Below, one piece after another: positions 1 to 8,980 of a stretch of DNA of 64,000 nt. This DNA comes from an uncultured Lachnospiraceae bacterium (lineage in GTDB: Bacteria; Bacillota; Clostridia; Lachnospirales; Lachnospiraceae): assembly GCA_947594855.1 (NCBI GenBank), contig CANQEL010000001.1, forward strand, positions 186,001-250,000, in the 5' to 3' direction. The notes beneath the pieces are model-generated. The model had not been told where the DNA came from. It saw only the letters and a program-made list of their open reading frames with translations, and searched no databases. Positions within the stretch are counted from its first letter, which is position 1; each line of letters opens with the position of its first letter. Both the position numbers and the translations under genes were made by a program.

Positions 1-315
1 TGCCATGGACAACACTCCTGCGGAAACTGTCCTGTCAAACAGCGGATTTGCAATTCCCACCAGCACTGTCAGAAGAAACACCGGCCAGATACGTTTTATC
101 ATATCCTTAATGGATATTTCATGCCACATGCACTGAATCAGAATATACAGCACCATTCCGGCAAGCCCTGCTATATTATATTTTTGAAATGAAACTACGG
201 CTATAATATAAATAATTGTTACTAAAAGCCATGAAACAGGATGTACACTGTTATTTCTTTCGCTTGTATTATCCGCCGTATGTATATCTTTTATCGCTTT
301 ATCAATCTTTGCCAT
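1..315 (-). CDS. cbiQ: Energy-coupling factor transporter transmembrane protein CbiQ (3' end outside window)
   Basis: The visible N-terminal ~105 residues contain the HPVSWLLVTIIYIIAVVSF segment typical of CbiQ/EcfT, followed by further hydrophobic helices. CbiQ is the membrane T-component that couples the CbiM substrate-binding subunit to ATPase subunits for cobalt (or nickel) uptake. The start is the ATG at 313-315, preceded by an AAGGG ribosome site. It overlaps the end of cbiM by 14 bp, so the two are almost certainly co-translated. The ATPase CbiO is expected just beyond the left edge. The metal specificity cannot be read from this sequence. Confidence 0.85.
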   Translation of the reverse strand, partial: MAKIDKAIKDIHTADNTSERNNSVHPVSWLLVTIIYIIAVVSFQKYNIAGLAGMVLYILIQCMWHEISIKDMIKRIWPVFLLTVLVGIANPLFDRTVSAGVLSMA

Positions 316-1321
316 TATTACCCTTATCTCCGAACCTGCATCGGAAAAATCTAATTATCAGACAAACCGCTATGCATAGCACTACTACTACAATACCGCC
401 AATAATTCCTGAAAATGTTGTACCTCCGGCAGAATTGCCCTCTTTCCATGTATAATCCGGCAAAAGTGATGTAACAGACTGGATTCTGTCTGCAAGTACA
501 TATATACCACCCTTTGATTCCAGTTCTGTAGTTCCCGTCACCTGCTTTACAGACCATTCCAGCCCGTCAGGATTTGACGAAACAAACAATGATAAAAGAC
601 CGCCGATTACTACCGCCGATATTGCCAGTACAGCAATAACCCCCTTATATGACAGACGGCTTTTCTTTTCTCCGGTTTCATGATAATTCCATAAAAGTTC
701 CGGTCTCACTTCATATAAAAATATTAAAACCGCCGCTGTAATAAGCCCCTCCACAAGACCAATTGCCAGGTGGATTGGCTGCATGGCAGCCAGAAATATT
801 CCAAAAGGCAGTTCCGTAATTCCTGATGCAAGTGTTTCTAATGTAACAGAAAATGCTCCCAGCTGAAGCATCATAATGCAGCCCAGTATGGATGCCGCCA
901 TAATTTTTCTCCTCGACATCCCGTTTCGCATCATATACTTCCAGATTACCATTCCTCCTATAAAACAGCCGTAAAACGCCATGTTCCATATATTTGCCCC
1001 CAAAGCCAGAAGTCCTCCGTCTGCAAACAGCAGGCATTGTACCATAAGAACGCCTATCATAGTCAAAAATCCCGCCTCCGGTCCCAAAATTGCCGACAGC
1101 ATCATACTCCCGCACAGATGTCCGGAAGAACCTGTTCCCGGTATGGAAAAATTAATCATCTGGGCCGCAAATACAAAAGCCCCCATCACTCCCATAACAG
1201 GTATTTTTTTCTCATCATTTTCCAGTCTTATTTTATGTACAGAATAACCGGCCGTCAAAGCGGAACAGGCATACATTGTCCCCGCTACTGCCGGTGAAAG
1301 GAGCGCATCTGCCATGTGCAT
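302..1321 (-). CDS. cbiM: Cobalt/nickel ECF transporter substrate-binding protein CbiM with C-terminal PDGLE domain
   Basis: The N-terminal MHMADALLSPAVAG matches the metal-coordinating N-terminus of CbiM (Met-His-Met/Ile-Ala-Asp). The first ~220 residues form the hydrophobic CbiM core. After a linker comes an NPDGLEWS motif (about residue 250) and a final transmembrane helix, which is the PDGLE/CbiN-like auxiliary domain often separate in other genomes and fused here. The start lies 7 bp after the stop of the GH31 gene, and its ribosome site (AAAGGGTGA) overlaps the end of that gene, so it is read as the second gene of that operon. No cobalamin riboswitch fits in the gap. The pairing with a glycosidase is odd and probably reflects position rather than shared function. 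Confidence 0.9.
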   Translation of the reverse strand: MHMADALLSPAVAGTMYACSALTAGYSVHKIRLENDEKKIPVMGVMGAFVFAAQMINFSIPGTGSSGHLCGSMMLSAILGPEAGFLTMIGVLMVQCLLFADGGLLALGANIWNMAFYGCFIGGMVIWKYMMRNGMSRRKIMAASILGCIMMLQLGAFSVTLETLASGITELPFGIFLAAMQPIHLAIGLVEGLITAAVLIFLYEVRPELLWNYHETGEKKSRLSYKGVIAVLAISAVVIGGLLSLFVSSNPDGLEWSVKQVTGTTELESKGGIYVLADRIQSVTSLLPDYTWKEGNSAGGTTFSGIIGGIVVVVLCIAVCLIIRFFRCRFGDKGNNGKD

Positions 1322-1327
1322 AATTAT

Positions 1328-3697
1328 TCACCCTTTCCTTTCCACATTTATGTTACCCTTACGGTATCTCATATCACCACTTGTTTTCCAGCTTACATCC
1401 TGACGTTTATCATTATAATACACCGTCGTTACGCAGTACTCACCATTTTCATATCCATAACCGTCTCCGGAATCTTCATACATTTCAAATTTGCCGTCGG
1501 CTCCTGCATATATAAGAAGCGTAATATCTTTTCCTTCCATATCAGCCGTACTGACCGAAGGCTTTGTTGTTGGAATTATTGAACCGGCTCTTACGAATAC
1601 CGGTATATAATCCAAAGAAATCTCTACTGTAATCTCCTGTCCGCCGTTATAGCATTTATCGGTATACCAGTCGTACCATTTATCCGTATTTTTACCGGGA
1701 AGATATACAGTTTTATGTCTGTCTGCATCTTTAACTTCTTTACTGCCCGCCTCATAATATACAGGCTCAGTAACCGGACATACCATAAGCGCAGGACCAA
1801 ACATATACTGTGAAGATATTTTTCCTGCCCTGATATCATTTGGAAAATCATATATTAAAGGCCGCATAATCAGCCCGTCATTTTTCCATGCGTTTCCCGC
1901 AAGTGAATATATATAAGGCATAAGCCTGTAGCGGAGCCTGTTTGCTGCAAGCAGAGCGTCATAAAAGGGTTCGCCCTCTTTTCCAAAATTCCAGGGTTCT
2001 CTCCTTATGTCCGTTCCATGGCTCCTGAATACCGGCAAAAACGCTCCGTACTGAAACCATCTTACATAAAGTTCCCTGTAACCCATATCGCAGACGCCAT
2101 TGTCATAATCGCCATTCCAATACCACTGATTGCCTTTTTTTACAAAGAAAGCGCCTATATCCAAAGTCCAGTAAGGATGTCCGCACGAAACAAACTGCAG
2201 TCCCGCAACCACCTGTTTTTTTAAGGTTTCCCATGAAGCATATGTATCTCCGGACCACAATATTGTACCATATTTCTGGCTGCCCGTATATCCGCTTCTT
2301 GTAAGATTAACTACACGTTTTTTATCTGTTGCGCTTCTCTGTCCCTCATACATGGTTCTTGCATGATAATAACCATACGCATTAGCTTCATCTGCCGGCA
2401 TAAGTTTATCTGCTGTACTGACAAAGTTTTCATACATCTTTGCAGCAGGAGGTTTATTGATACATTCCCATTCCGGCGTGACAGGCTCGCTTGAATCACA
2501 CCACCATCCGTCCATGCCGTACTTAAATAACCCCCTGTATGCCTGGGACCAGTATAATTTTCTTCCTTCTTCCAAATATGCATTGTAAATATCACTATTT
2601 GGAAACAGAAGACCCGCTTCTGAAAACTCTTCGTAGTTCTCACACTCTTTAGTCATATTCGGCCATATTGAAATCATAAAATGTACATTATTTTCGTGCA
2701 GCCTGTGAATCATTCCCTCCGGATCAGGAAAACGCATATTATCAAACGACTTCTGTCCCCACATTCCATCAGGCCATGACATCCAGTCAAGTATAATCGT
2801 GTCTATTCCAAACCGGCTCTGTCTGAATCTTTGTACTGTGTTTTCAATCTCTTCCGCACTTTCATAACGCTCCTGCGACTGCATATAACCAAAAGCCCAT
2901 TTGGGCAGCATGGAAGCTTTTCCCGTAAGTTCCCTGTAGGCTTTTATTATATCAGGCATGTCTCCTGCCATAAAATAATAATCCAGATAATCATCCGCCT
3001 CTGAATAAATATAAGAGCCATACTGTGTATCTTCATATATCATCGGACTGTGGGATGATACCAGAATACCATAACCCCTATTTGAAATAAGCATTGGAAC
3101 CGCTATCTTCAAGTTGGCCTGATGAAGATACTGCGTGGTACCGCGAAGATTCCATATTCCTTCCTCAGCCTGTCCCAATCCGAATAAAATCTCTTCCGGC
3201 TGGAACGTAAGGGCAAGCCTGGTTTTATACAGCCTCTTATCAAATACTCTCTCTGCATCATGAATTTTACGCTTTATTCCGTCAGGCGTACGAATCTCCT
3301 CAATCACTGCACTTTTCCCATCCACAGTGCAATATGAGTCAAACCCTTCTACAGTCTTACTCTCATACTCTCTCTCCTGCAAAATGAGTTCTCCGTTAAG
3401 TTTTTCATATACTACTGAACCTGTCTTTTTTGCAATTCTGACTTTCAAAAGTCCTGTATATATTAAAAGTTCATCTTCATTCTCTTCAAATGACCACTTG
3501 CAGCTACCGGACAAATCATTTATTTCCCTGTCCCTTGTTTCATTAAATTCTGTTCCATAAGTATAAGATACCCGGATAATATTATCTGTCTGGGGTATAA
3601 TACGTATAATCCCTGCTGACTGCTCCATAAAAAGGGCATTATCCCTGAGGTATGATTTAATTATCTGTGGATTTGGCCTTGGCATCGGTTGAATCAT
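1328..3697 (-). CDS. Glycoside hydrolase family 31 (alpha-glucosidase / alpha-xylosidase-like)
   Basis: A 789-residue protein with the GH31 plan: an N-terminal mutarotase-like beta domain, a TIM barrel, and a C-terminal beta region with a DUF5110-like stretch (around residues 700-770). The catalytic nucleophile Asp lies in GMDGWWCDSSEP near residue 400 and the acid/base Asp in LWSGDTYASW near residue 482. DWMSWPDGMWG near residue 305 is the usual barrel signature. GH31 enzymes release alpha-linked glucose or xylose from the non-reducing end; the exact substrate is not decidable here. There is no signal peptide, so the enzyme is cytoplasmic and probably acts on imported oligosaccharides. A GGGGAGGAAAA ribosome site precedes the ATG. 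No sugar transporter or regulator is adjacent. Confidence 0.9.
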   Translation of the reverse strand: MIQPMPRPNPQIIKSYLRDNALFMEQSAGIIRIIPQTDNIIRVSYTYGTEFNETRDREINDLSGSCKWSFEENEDELLIYTGLLKVRIAKKTGSVVYEKLNGELILQEREYESKTVEGFDSYCTVDGKSAVIEEIRTPDGIKRKIHDAERVFDKRLYKTRLALTFQPEEILFGLGQAEEGIWNLRGTTQYLHQANLKIAVPMLISNRGYGILVSSHSPMIYEDTQYGSYIYSEADDYLDYYFMAGDMPDIIKAYRELTGKASMLPKWAFGYMQSQERYESAEEIENTVQRFRQSRFGIDTIILDWMSWPDGMWGQKSFDNMRFPDPEGMIHRLHENNVHFMISIWPNMTKECENYEEFSEAGLLFPNSDIYNAYLEEGRKLYWSQAYRGLFKYGMDGWWCDSSEPVTPEWECINKPPAAKMYENFVSTADKLMPADEANAYGYYHARTMYEGQRSATDKKRVVNLTRSGYTGSQKYGTILWSGDTYASWETLKKQVVAGLQFVSCGHPYWTLDIGAFFVKKGNQWYWNGDYDNGVCDMGYRELYVRWFQYGAFLPVFRSHGTDIRREPWNFGKEGEPFYDALLAANRLRYRLMPYIYSLAGNAWKNDGLIMRPLIYDFPNDIRAGKISSQYMFGPALMVCPVTEPVYYEAGSKEVKDADRHKTVYLPGKNTDKWYDWYTDKCYNGGQEITVEISLDYIPVFVRAGSIIPTTKPSVSTADMEGKDITLLIYAGADGKFEMYEDSGDGYGYENGEYCVTTVYYNDKRQDVSWKTSGDMRYRKGNINVERKG

Positions 3698-3767
3698 TTA
3701 ATTTTCCTCCCCGGTTTATTTTATTAAAGAAACCATTTTCATTTTATAATACGCTATCAGACAATGC

Positions 3768-3816
3768 AACAAAAAGAAATGATACATGACAATCTTTTTG
3801 AATGTCCTGTATCATT
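3768..3816 (-). terminator. Rho-independent terminator after the trxB/Rpn-fragment transcript
   Basis: A 14-bp stem with one mismatch (arms 3778-3791 and 3803-3816, starting AATGATACA) has an 11-nt loop. Read on the minus strand it is followed by a T-rich run (TTTCTTTTTG). It separates the trxB-side transcript from the GH31 gene. Confidence 0.7.
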
Positions 3817-3930
3817 CTGTAATAAGATTCCCCTATTAAATAAATTACGACTCTTTTGACCGATATGGTCCGGTTACTCTCTCAGAAGGCATAATACGCC
3901 TTATGTGATTAATTTACGATATTCAGAATA

Positions 3931-4398
3931 TTATACAATTTCATCATAACTGTCCACAAATTCTTCCATGGATTCCGATTTTGCTGCTATTTTTAATACC
4001 TTACTGAGTTTATCAATATCTTTTTCAGCTTCAATTTGGCTCACAATATCATCAGGCACACTGCCAAGCTCCTCAAGCAATTCAAAGACAGCTTTCATTT
4101 TTCCGATTAGAATTCCTTCTTCACGTTCATCACTTAACATTTCTTCAAGCAACATATAATCTTTCTCCTTTTCTCTGTCTTCTTTGACATTAGCAACGTT
4201 TTCCTGCAGCCTTTTTACATATTCATCCTCAAAATCCTTTTCGCTTTCTTCCTGATCAGCAGATACATACTGAAGGAACTTTACCAGTTCTTTCGGTACT
4301 TCATCTTCATTATTACCTTTAGTACTTAAAAAATTGGGAATCTTATGCTTATTATTGTACCACACAAAATAATGTAATTCAAGAAGTTTTTGAAACAA
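3931..4398 (-). pseudogene. C-terminal fragment of an Rpn-family PD-(D/E)XK nuclease/transposase-like gene
   Basis: The 155-residue frame begins with a TTG, immediately after the trxB stop, at what is an internal part of Rpn-family proteins (YFVWYNNKHKIPNFLSTKG). It continues through the charged helical tail rich in Glu and Lys. The N-terminal nuclease core with its catalytic Asp and Asp-x-Gln residues is absent. A second, full-length member lies at 60388-61194; the tails share architecture but are not close copies, so this is a different family member. I read it as a 5'-truncated remnant fused behind trxB. It may still be translated by coupling to trxB, but a nuclease function is not expected. 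Confidence 0.7.
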
Positions 4399-4399
4399 C

Positions 4400-5296
4400 T
4401 TATTTTCTCACATAATTTTCTGCCTGCACCGCGGCATTTGCTCCGTCAGACACGGCAGTTATTATCTGACGGAGTTCTTTGGTGCGTACATCTCCTGCTG
4501 CAAAAAATCCCTTAGCAGAAGTCTTTCCATTCTCTCCTGCTATAATATAACCATTATCATCAAGTGTAACCACACTTTTTACCGCTTCTGTTACAGGCAC
4601 CATTCCAACAGCAATAAATACACCGTCTACGGATATACTTCTTCCATCCTCCAAAGTAATCCCTGTTACAATTTCCCCGCCTGTAATCTCCTGCAGTTTA
4701 GAATTCATTATCATTTCTACATTTTCTTTTTCCTTAAGTTTTTTTACCGTGTCATAAGAACCACGGAATTCATCTCTCCTGTGAATGAGATATACCTTAC
4801 TGCTTATATCAGACAGATATAATGCATCATCTAACGCCGTATTACCGCCGCCTATAACAGCAGTCACCTTTCCTTTAAAAAAAGCCCCGTCACATGTCGC
4901 GCAATATGAAACGCCTTTACCGGCATATTCACTTTCACCTGCAATATTAAGATGACGGTGTATTGCGCCGGTAGCGTAGATTACTGTCTTTGTTTTCAAT
5001 ACATCCCCATTATCAAATTCTACTTTCCATATATCATTATCCCGTATAAAATTTAATGCTTCTTTATTTACGAATTCAACCCCAAGCTGCTCTGCATGTG
5101 TACGGAATTTTTCGCCAAGCTCATAACCGTTAATCCCGGATATGCCAAGATAATTATCAACCCTGTTACTTTCTGCCACCTGTCCCGTACCAAAATATAC
5201 CTTTTCGGCGACAAGCACGTTAAGTCCCGCACGTTTTGCATATACTGCAGCCGACAAACCGGCCGGTCCGCTTCCCACAATCAATATATCTAACAT
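4400..5296 (-). CDS. trxB: Thioredoxin reductase (NADPH, FAD)
   Basis: 298 residues, the usual length for low-molecular-weight TrxB. The FAD-binding GSGPAGLSAAVYAKRAG is at the N-terminus, the redox pair is CATC (SYCATCDGAFF, about residue 134), the NADPH-binding GGGNTALDDA follows, and the C-terminal FAD motif is FAAGDVRTKELRQI. It reduces thioredoxin with NADPH in the cytoplasm. The gene starts 29 bp downstream of the TtcA-like gene and probably shares its transcript. No thioredoxin gene is adjacent in this window. Confidence 0.95.
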   Translation of the reverse strand: MLDILIVGSGPAGLSAAVYAKRAGLNVLVAEKVYFGTGQVAESNRVDNYLGISGINGYELGEKFRTHAEQLGVEFVNKEALNFIRDNDIWKVEFDNGDVLKTKTVIYATGAIHRHLNIAGESEYAGKGVSYCATCDGAFFKGKVTAVIGGGNTALDDALYLSDISSKVYLIHRRDEFRGSYDTVKKLKEKENVEMIMNSKLQEITGGEIVTGITLEDGRSISVDGVFIAVGMVPVTEAVKSVVTLDDNGYIIAGENGKTSAKGFFAAGDVRTKELRQIITAVSDGANAAVQAENYVRK

Positions 5297-5325
5297 ATTA
5301 CATCCTCTTTTATTATGCCTTACTA

Positions 5326-6159
5326 TTAATAATCATCCAGAAAATGATGCTTTACCCCATCTTTTTTATATGCAATTATTGTGTTAAGATTCACATTTTC
5401 CACACTTTTAAATATATTTTTTTCTATAAAATCGCTTTTTTTACTAAGCTCTGCTATAAGTTTTTTTACCTCGGAACGTTTGGAAGCGCCCTCTTCGTCA
5501 TCCATATCACACTTCTCAGTAACCCGGCAGGCACATCTTATAAAATTCAGATTATTATAATCCCGCCAGCGTTTTATATCCTGTTCCCTTATAAGATACA
5601 TTGGGCGTATCAGTTCCATTCCTTCAAAATTGGTACTGTGTAATTTGGGCATCATAGTCTGAATCTGTCCACCATATAGCATACCCATAACTATAGTTTC
5701 TATCACATCATCAAAATGATGCCCCAGCGCTATTTTATTGCAGCCAAGTTCCTTTGCCTGACTGTACAGATATCCTCTCCTCATTCTTGCGCACAGATAG
5801 CATGGTGAACCGCCGGCATTATCCACAGCCTCAAATATTTCCGATTTAAATGTCGTAACCGGCACATTTAAAATATCTGCATTTTTAATTATATTCGCAT
5901 AATTAATATCATTATATCCGGGGTCCATTACAAGAAATTCTACGTCAAAATTCTTACGCCCGTGACGCAAAAGCTCCTGAAAAAGCTTTGCCATGAGCAT
6001 AGAATCTTTACCTCCGGAAATACATACTGCAATCTTGTCCCCATCCTTAATTAGTTCGTATCTGTTAATTGCCTTTACAAATTTTGTCCATATTTCTTTT
6101 CTGAATTTTTTTACAATGCTTCGTTCCGCATCCTTACATATATTTCCTTCATTCATCAT
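5326..6159 (-). CDS. TtcA-family PP-loop ATPase (tRNA 2-thiolation type)
   Basis: 277 residues. The PP-loop CISGGKDSML (near residue 48) binds ATP. CYLCARMRRGYL (near 123) and the later RCACRVTEKC supply cysteines in the TtcA pattern that hold an Fe-S cluster. ALGHHFDDVIET is the second conserved PP-loop family motif. Characterised TtcA proteins thiolate cytidine 32 of tRNAs; Firmicute homologues are often annotated only as TtcA-like, so the exact tRNA target is uncertain. The ORF opens with two consecutive ATGs behind AAGGAAAAAT. The gene is divergent from the EamA gene, and the ~120-bp gap must hold both promoters. Confidence 0.8.
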   Translation of the reverse strand: MMNEGNICKDAERSIVKKFRKEIWTKFVKAINRYELIKDGDKIAVCISGGKDSMLMAKLFQELLRHGRKNFDVEFLVMDPGYNDINYANIIKNADILNVPVTTFKSEIFEAVDNAGGSPCYLCARMRRGYLYSQAKELGCNKIALGHHFDDVIETIVMGMLYGGQIQTMMPKLHSTNFEGMELIRPMYLIREQDIKRWRDYNNLNFIRCACRVTEKCDMDDEEGASKRSEVKKLIAELSKKSDFIEKNIFKSVENVNLNTIIAYKKDGVKHHFLDDY

Positions 6160-6280
6160 TATTTTTCCTTATATGATTTTATTTAATTGATTATAATGAC
6201 AATTTATGTTATGTTATACAACAAAGTCATTATATATCCCTGCTTTTATATTTGTAAAGGGAAAAATAACGAGGTGTACC

Positions 6281-7144
6281 ATGAAACCAAAGAACGCTTT
6301 TATTCTTGCTCTTACGGCATTTATATGGGGAACGGCGTTTGTCGCCCAAAGCCTTGGAGCCAATTACCTTGAACCGTTTTCATTTAACGGATTAAGAAGC
6401 ATAATCGGAGGTCTTACCCTGATTCCATGCATTTTATTTTTCAAAAATTCAGATAACACTTCCAGAAAGGATTTAATAAAGGGAGGCTGCCTTTGCGGTA
6501 TACTCCTGTTCGCCGCCACCAGTATGCAGCAGATAGGAATACAATATACAACTGCAGGTAAAGCCGGATTTATAACTGCTTTTTATATTGTACTTGTTCC
6601 CATATACCAGATGTTTTTCCACAAAAAAACAGGCTTAAAAGTCTGGATTGCCGTAGCCATCGCACTTTTAGGCCTGTATTTTCTGTGTATCACCGAAAAA
6701 TTCACAATAGAAAAAGGTGATGTATACATATTCATATGCGCGCTTATATTTGCGTGCCATATTATAGTTATAGATTATTTTTCTCCAAAAGTTTCCGGAA
6801 TCCAATTATCATGCGTACAGTTTTTCGTATGCGGAATTATATCGGTTCCTTTCATGTTTATTCTGGAAACCCCGACGATAACCGCAGTAACCGAAGGAAT
6901 ATTACCTCTTTTGTATGCCGGAATCCTTTCCTGCGGAGTGGCATATACACTGCAGATTATAGGTCAGAAAAATGTAAATCCTGCAGTCGCTTCTCTTATA
7001 ATGAGCCTTGAATCATGCTTTTCGGTGCTTGCCGGCTGGCTCATATTAGGAGAAAGTATGTCACCAAAGGAATCTGCAGGATGTATACTTATGTTTGCTG
7101 CAATTATCCTTGCGCAGATTCCTGATAAGAAAAATATTAATTAA
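6281..7144 (+). CDS. DMT-superfamily EamA-type transporter
   Basis: The protein has about ten hydrophobic helices and the two-fold EamA repeat: N-terminal ALTAFIWGTAFVAQSLGANY, and second-half start CALIFACHIIVIDYFSP. Members export small metabolites such as amino acids or purines; the substrate here is unknown. I use the ATG at 6281 (287 residues) because GAGGTG sits 5 bp upstream and the product begins MKPKNAFILALTAF, the normal family start. The longer open frame from 6206 would add a non-homologous leader. It is the only plus-strand gene in the left third, and its stop overlaps the convergent Big_2 gene by 4 bp. Confidence 0.85.
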   Translation: MKPKNAFILALTAFIWGTAFVAQSLGANYLEPFSFNGLRSIIGGLTLIPCILFFKNSDNTSRKDLIKGGCLCGILLFAATSMQQIGIQYTTAGKAGFITAFYIVLVPIYQMFFHKKTGLKVWIAVAIALLGLYFLCITEKFTIEKGDVYIFICALIFACHIIVIDYFSPKVSGIQLSCVQFFVCGIISVPFMFILETPTITAVTEGILPLLYAGILSCGVAYTLQIIGQKNVNPAVASLIMSLESCFSVLAGWLILGESMSPKESAGCILMFAAIILAQIPDKKNIN

Positions 7145-8136
7145 TAACTGTATGCCGTACTAAATACCTTATATGTTGAGAACGTTGGAATCTTATTAAA
7201 ATCATCATCCCTGTCATATGGCGTATCTACGGTTGTAAATTTCGTTTCACCGGGCGTTAATCCATATACACTCTCTCTGTCAGAACCTACTATCTGTCCT
7301 GCCGCATCATAATACACAATGATATTTATAATATCAACATTATTTGTACTCTTATTAATAAATGTAAATGTAATATCGTTATCACTTGTTGTCTGTGCAT
7401 CCACAGATACGTTAGCTGTTTCATCTATATAAGGTGAATAACTATAATTCTCTACGGAAATGCTGCATGCTGAACTCTTAACATCTATAACTGCAGCTTC
7501 ATCTTTTCCCACATAAGAATATGTATACTGTGTCTGACCCGGCTGAATAACATATCCGTGAGTATTTCCGGTACCAACAACTACGCCTGAAACATTATTA
7601 AACTTGTAATTAATTGTATATCTTTGAATCATCTGGCTATTATTATTCGTTACTGCAAACAATACAGTACCATCTTTAAGCGGCTGTGCCTGTACTGTCA
7701 TATTAGCAGCAAGCTGGTTGGCAGTTAAGACGTTTGTATTGCTATTAGATGCCGCGCTCGCTCCCGCATTAGAACCAGATGGAACTGCATAATTACTTGG
7801 ATAAACCGGCAAATTTTCTTTTACGGTAATTTTTATTACAAGTGTATTTTTCTTATATTTTGCCGTTATTTTAGCTTTACCTTTTTTCTTTGCTTTTATA
7901 ACACCTTTTTTAGAAACAGCAGCAACTTTTTTGTTGGATGATTTCCATTTTACTTTTTTATTGCTTACCTTTTTAAAATTTAATGTCATCCACCATTGCT
8001 GTTTCTGTCCTACATAGTATGTAGCTTTTTTTACCAGCTTGTTTTTAGCGCTGACTGTAGTGTTAGCTGCAGGCATTACGCATCCAAGCAACATACTTAT
8101 TACCATGGCCATGATAATAATTTTACTCTTTTTCAT
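7141..8136 (-). CDS. Secreted protein with one Big_2 (bacterial Ig-like) domain
   Basis: 331 residues. A signal peptide (MKKSKIIIMAMVISMLLG, cleavage predicted after the SA of VSAKN) is followed by a lysine-rich Big_2 domain (residues ~35-105; VKWKSSNKKVAAVSKKGVI is the typical core). A Ser/Asn/Ala linker and a C-terminal beta-rich region of ~200 residues with no motif I recognise follow. The charge pattern suggests it stays at the cell wall by ionic binding; there is no LPXTG or membrane tail. An AAAGGAGAGG ribosome site precedes the ATG, and a perfect palindrome lies just upstream (8156-8179). The role is unknown. Confidence 0.75.
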   Translation of the reverse strand: MKKSKIIIMAMVISMLLGCVMPAANTTVSAKNKLVKKATYYVGQKQQWWMTLNFKKVSNKKVKWKSSNKKVAAVSKKGVIKAKKKGKAKITAKYKKNTLVIKITVKENLPVYPSNYAVPSGSNAGASAASNSNTNVLTANQLAANMTVQAQPLKDGTVLFAVTNNNSQMIQRYTINYKFNNVSGVVVGTGNTHGYVIQPGQTQYTYSYVGKDEAAVIDVKSSACSISVENYSYSPYIDETANVSVDAQTTSDNDITFTFINKSTNNVDIINIIVYYDAAGQIVGSDRESVYGLTPGETKFTTVDTPYDRDDDFNKIPTFSTYKVFSTAYSY

Positions 8137-8155
8137 ATAATTTCCTCTCCTTTAT

Positions 8156-8179
8156 GTTATTATATGGGTATATAATAAC
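8156..8179. promoter_or_regulatory. Perfect 10+10 bp palindrome upstream of the Big_2 gene
   Basis: Arms GTTATTATAT and ATATAATAAC flank a 4-bp centre, with TATAAT-like boxes on both strands. The position, 20-43 bp before the Big_2 start, fits a -10 box embedded in an operator. No regulator is identified; it could simply be AT-rich promoter DNA. Confidence 0.4.
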
Positions 8180-8211
8180 ACTAAAGTTTCTTTTTTGCTA
8201 GCGTTTTTTAT

Positions 8212-8871
8212 TTACTTTTTCTTATTCCTTTTATTATTATCTTCCTCTATTTTTCTTCCCCAGTCTTCATTAATTGATTCATCTGTACGCATTGAGCTGA
8301 TTGATAGGGAAATTGTATCATACAGCAATTTCGTACCCTGACTGTCCGCGCAGTAATTAACCGCCCTGTCTTTTTCAATGCCAAAATGACTTGCAGTTTC
8401 TACTGCGTCAATATTGGCTCCAATGAAAAGGAATTCCCATCCGTACTTTTCTTTTTTATTTTCAATCATCTCTTTTACTTCATTACTGCTGTAGCGTATG
8501 CTTGCATTTTCCATTCCATCAGTAGTAATAACAAACATTGTGTGCGCCGGAACATCCTCAGGCCTTATATACTTATGTATGTTTCCGATGTGGTGTATAG
8601 CTCCGCCGATTGCATCAATAAGAGCCGTACAGCCTCTTACCGTATAATCTTTCGCCGTCATCTCCGGCACGTCGCTTAGCTTAATGCGGTCATGCAAGAC
8701 CTCACTCACATTGTCAAAAAGTACAGTAGAAACATAAGCTTCCCCAACTTCCCTTTTCTGCTTTTTTATCATGGCGTTAAATCCGCCTATTGTATCATTC
8801 TCAAGTCCGAACATCGAGCCGCTCCTGTCAATGATAAATACCAGCTCCGTAATATTGTTATTTGTCTTCAT
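8212..8871 (-). CDS. von Willebrand factor A (vWA) domain protein, cytoplasmic
   Basis: 219 residues, essentially a single vWA domain. The MIDAS metal site DRSGSM is near residue 15, a conserved Thr lies in GCTALIDAIGG and an Asp in TTDGMENAS. There is no signal peptide or membrane helix, so it should act in the cytosol as a metal-dependent protein-binding module. It lies downstream of the macro-domain gene and has its own promoter/operator module (8881-8970). Similar vWA proteins occur in TerY-like stress and phosphorylation contexts, but the PP2C/kinase pair here is ~13 kb away, so no functional link is claimed. Confidence 0.8.
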   Translation of the reverse strand: MKTNNNITELVFIIDRSGSMFGLENDTIGGFNAMIKKQKREVGEAYVSTVLFDNVSEVLHDRIKLSDVPEMTAKDYTVRGCTALIDAIGGAIHHIGNIHKYIRPEDVPAHTMFVITTDGMENASIRYSSNEVKEMIENKKEKYGWEFLFIGANIDAVETASHFGIEKDRAVNYCADSQGTKLLYDTISLSISSMRTDESINEDWGRKIEEDNNKRNKKK

Positions 8872-8880
8872 TTTAATTTG

Positions 8881-8970
8881 CCTCCTATAATATACTTAGG
8901 TTTTTTAACCTTGTAAGCATATTATAGGAGGCAGGATTAAATATATGGTCACACTGTAAGCGACATTTTT
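8881..8970 (-). promoter_or_regulatory. Promoter/operator module, copy 1 (upstream of vWA gene)
   Basis: Read on the minus strand this holds an inverted repeat GTCGC-N7-GTGAC (8948-8964) overlapping a weak -35 (TGACCA), a 19-bp spacer, and a TATAAT -10 (8921-8926). A long imperfect palindrome follows (outer arms CCTCCTATAATAT exact, 8881-8893 and 8919-8931). The same arrangement with the same spacing recurs at 11829-11920. A 19-bp spacer with an operator over it is the layout of MerR-type promoters, but no such regulator is in the window, so the regulator class is unproven. Confidence 0.6.
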
Positions 8971-8980
8971 AATTATAATT

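Noticed and set aside
1322-1327. Cobalamin riboswitch for cbiM
   Set aside because: Only 6 bases lie between the GH31 stop and the cbiM start; no room for an aptamer and none seen in the upstream gene.
3855-3902. Shared mobile-element end near both Rpn-family sequences (GACCGATAYGGTC)
   Set aside because: The similarity to 61319 is only about a dozen bases and the surroundings do not align; it may be chance.
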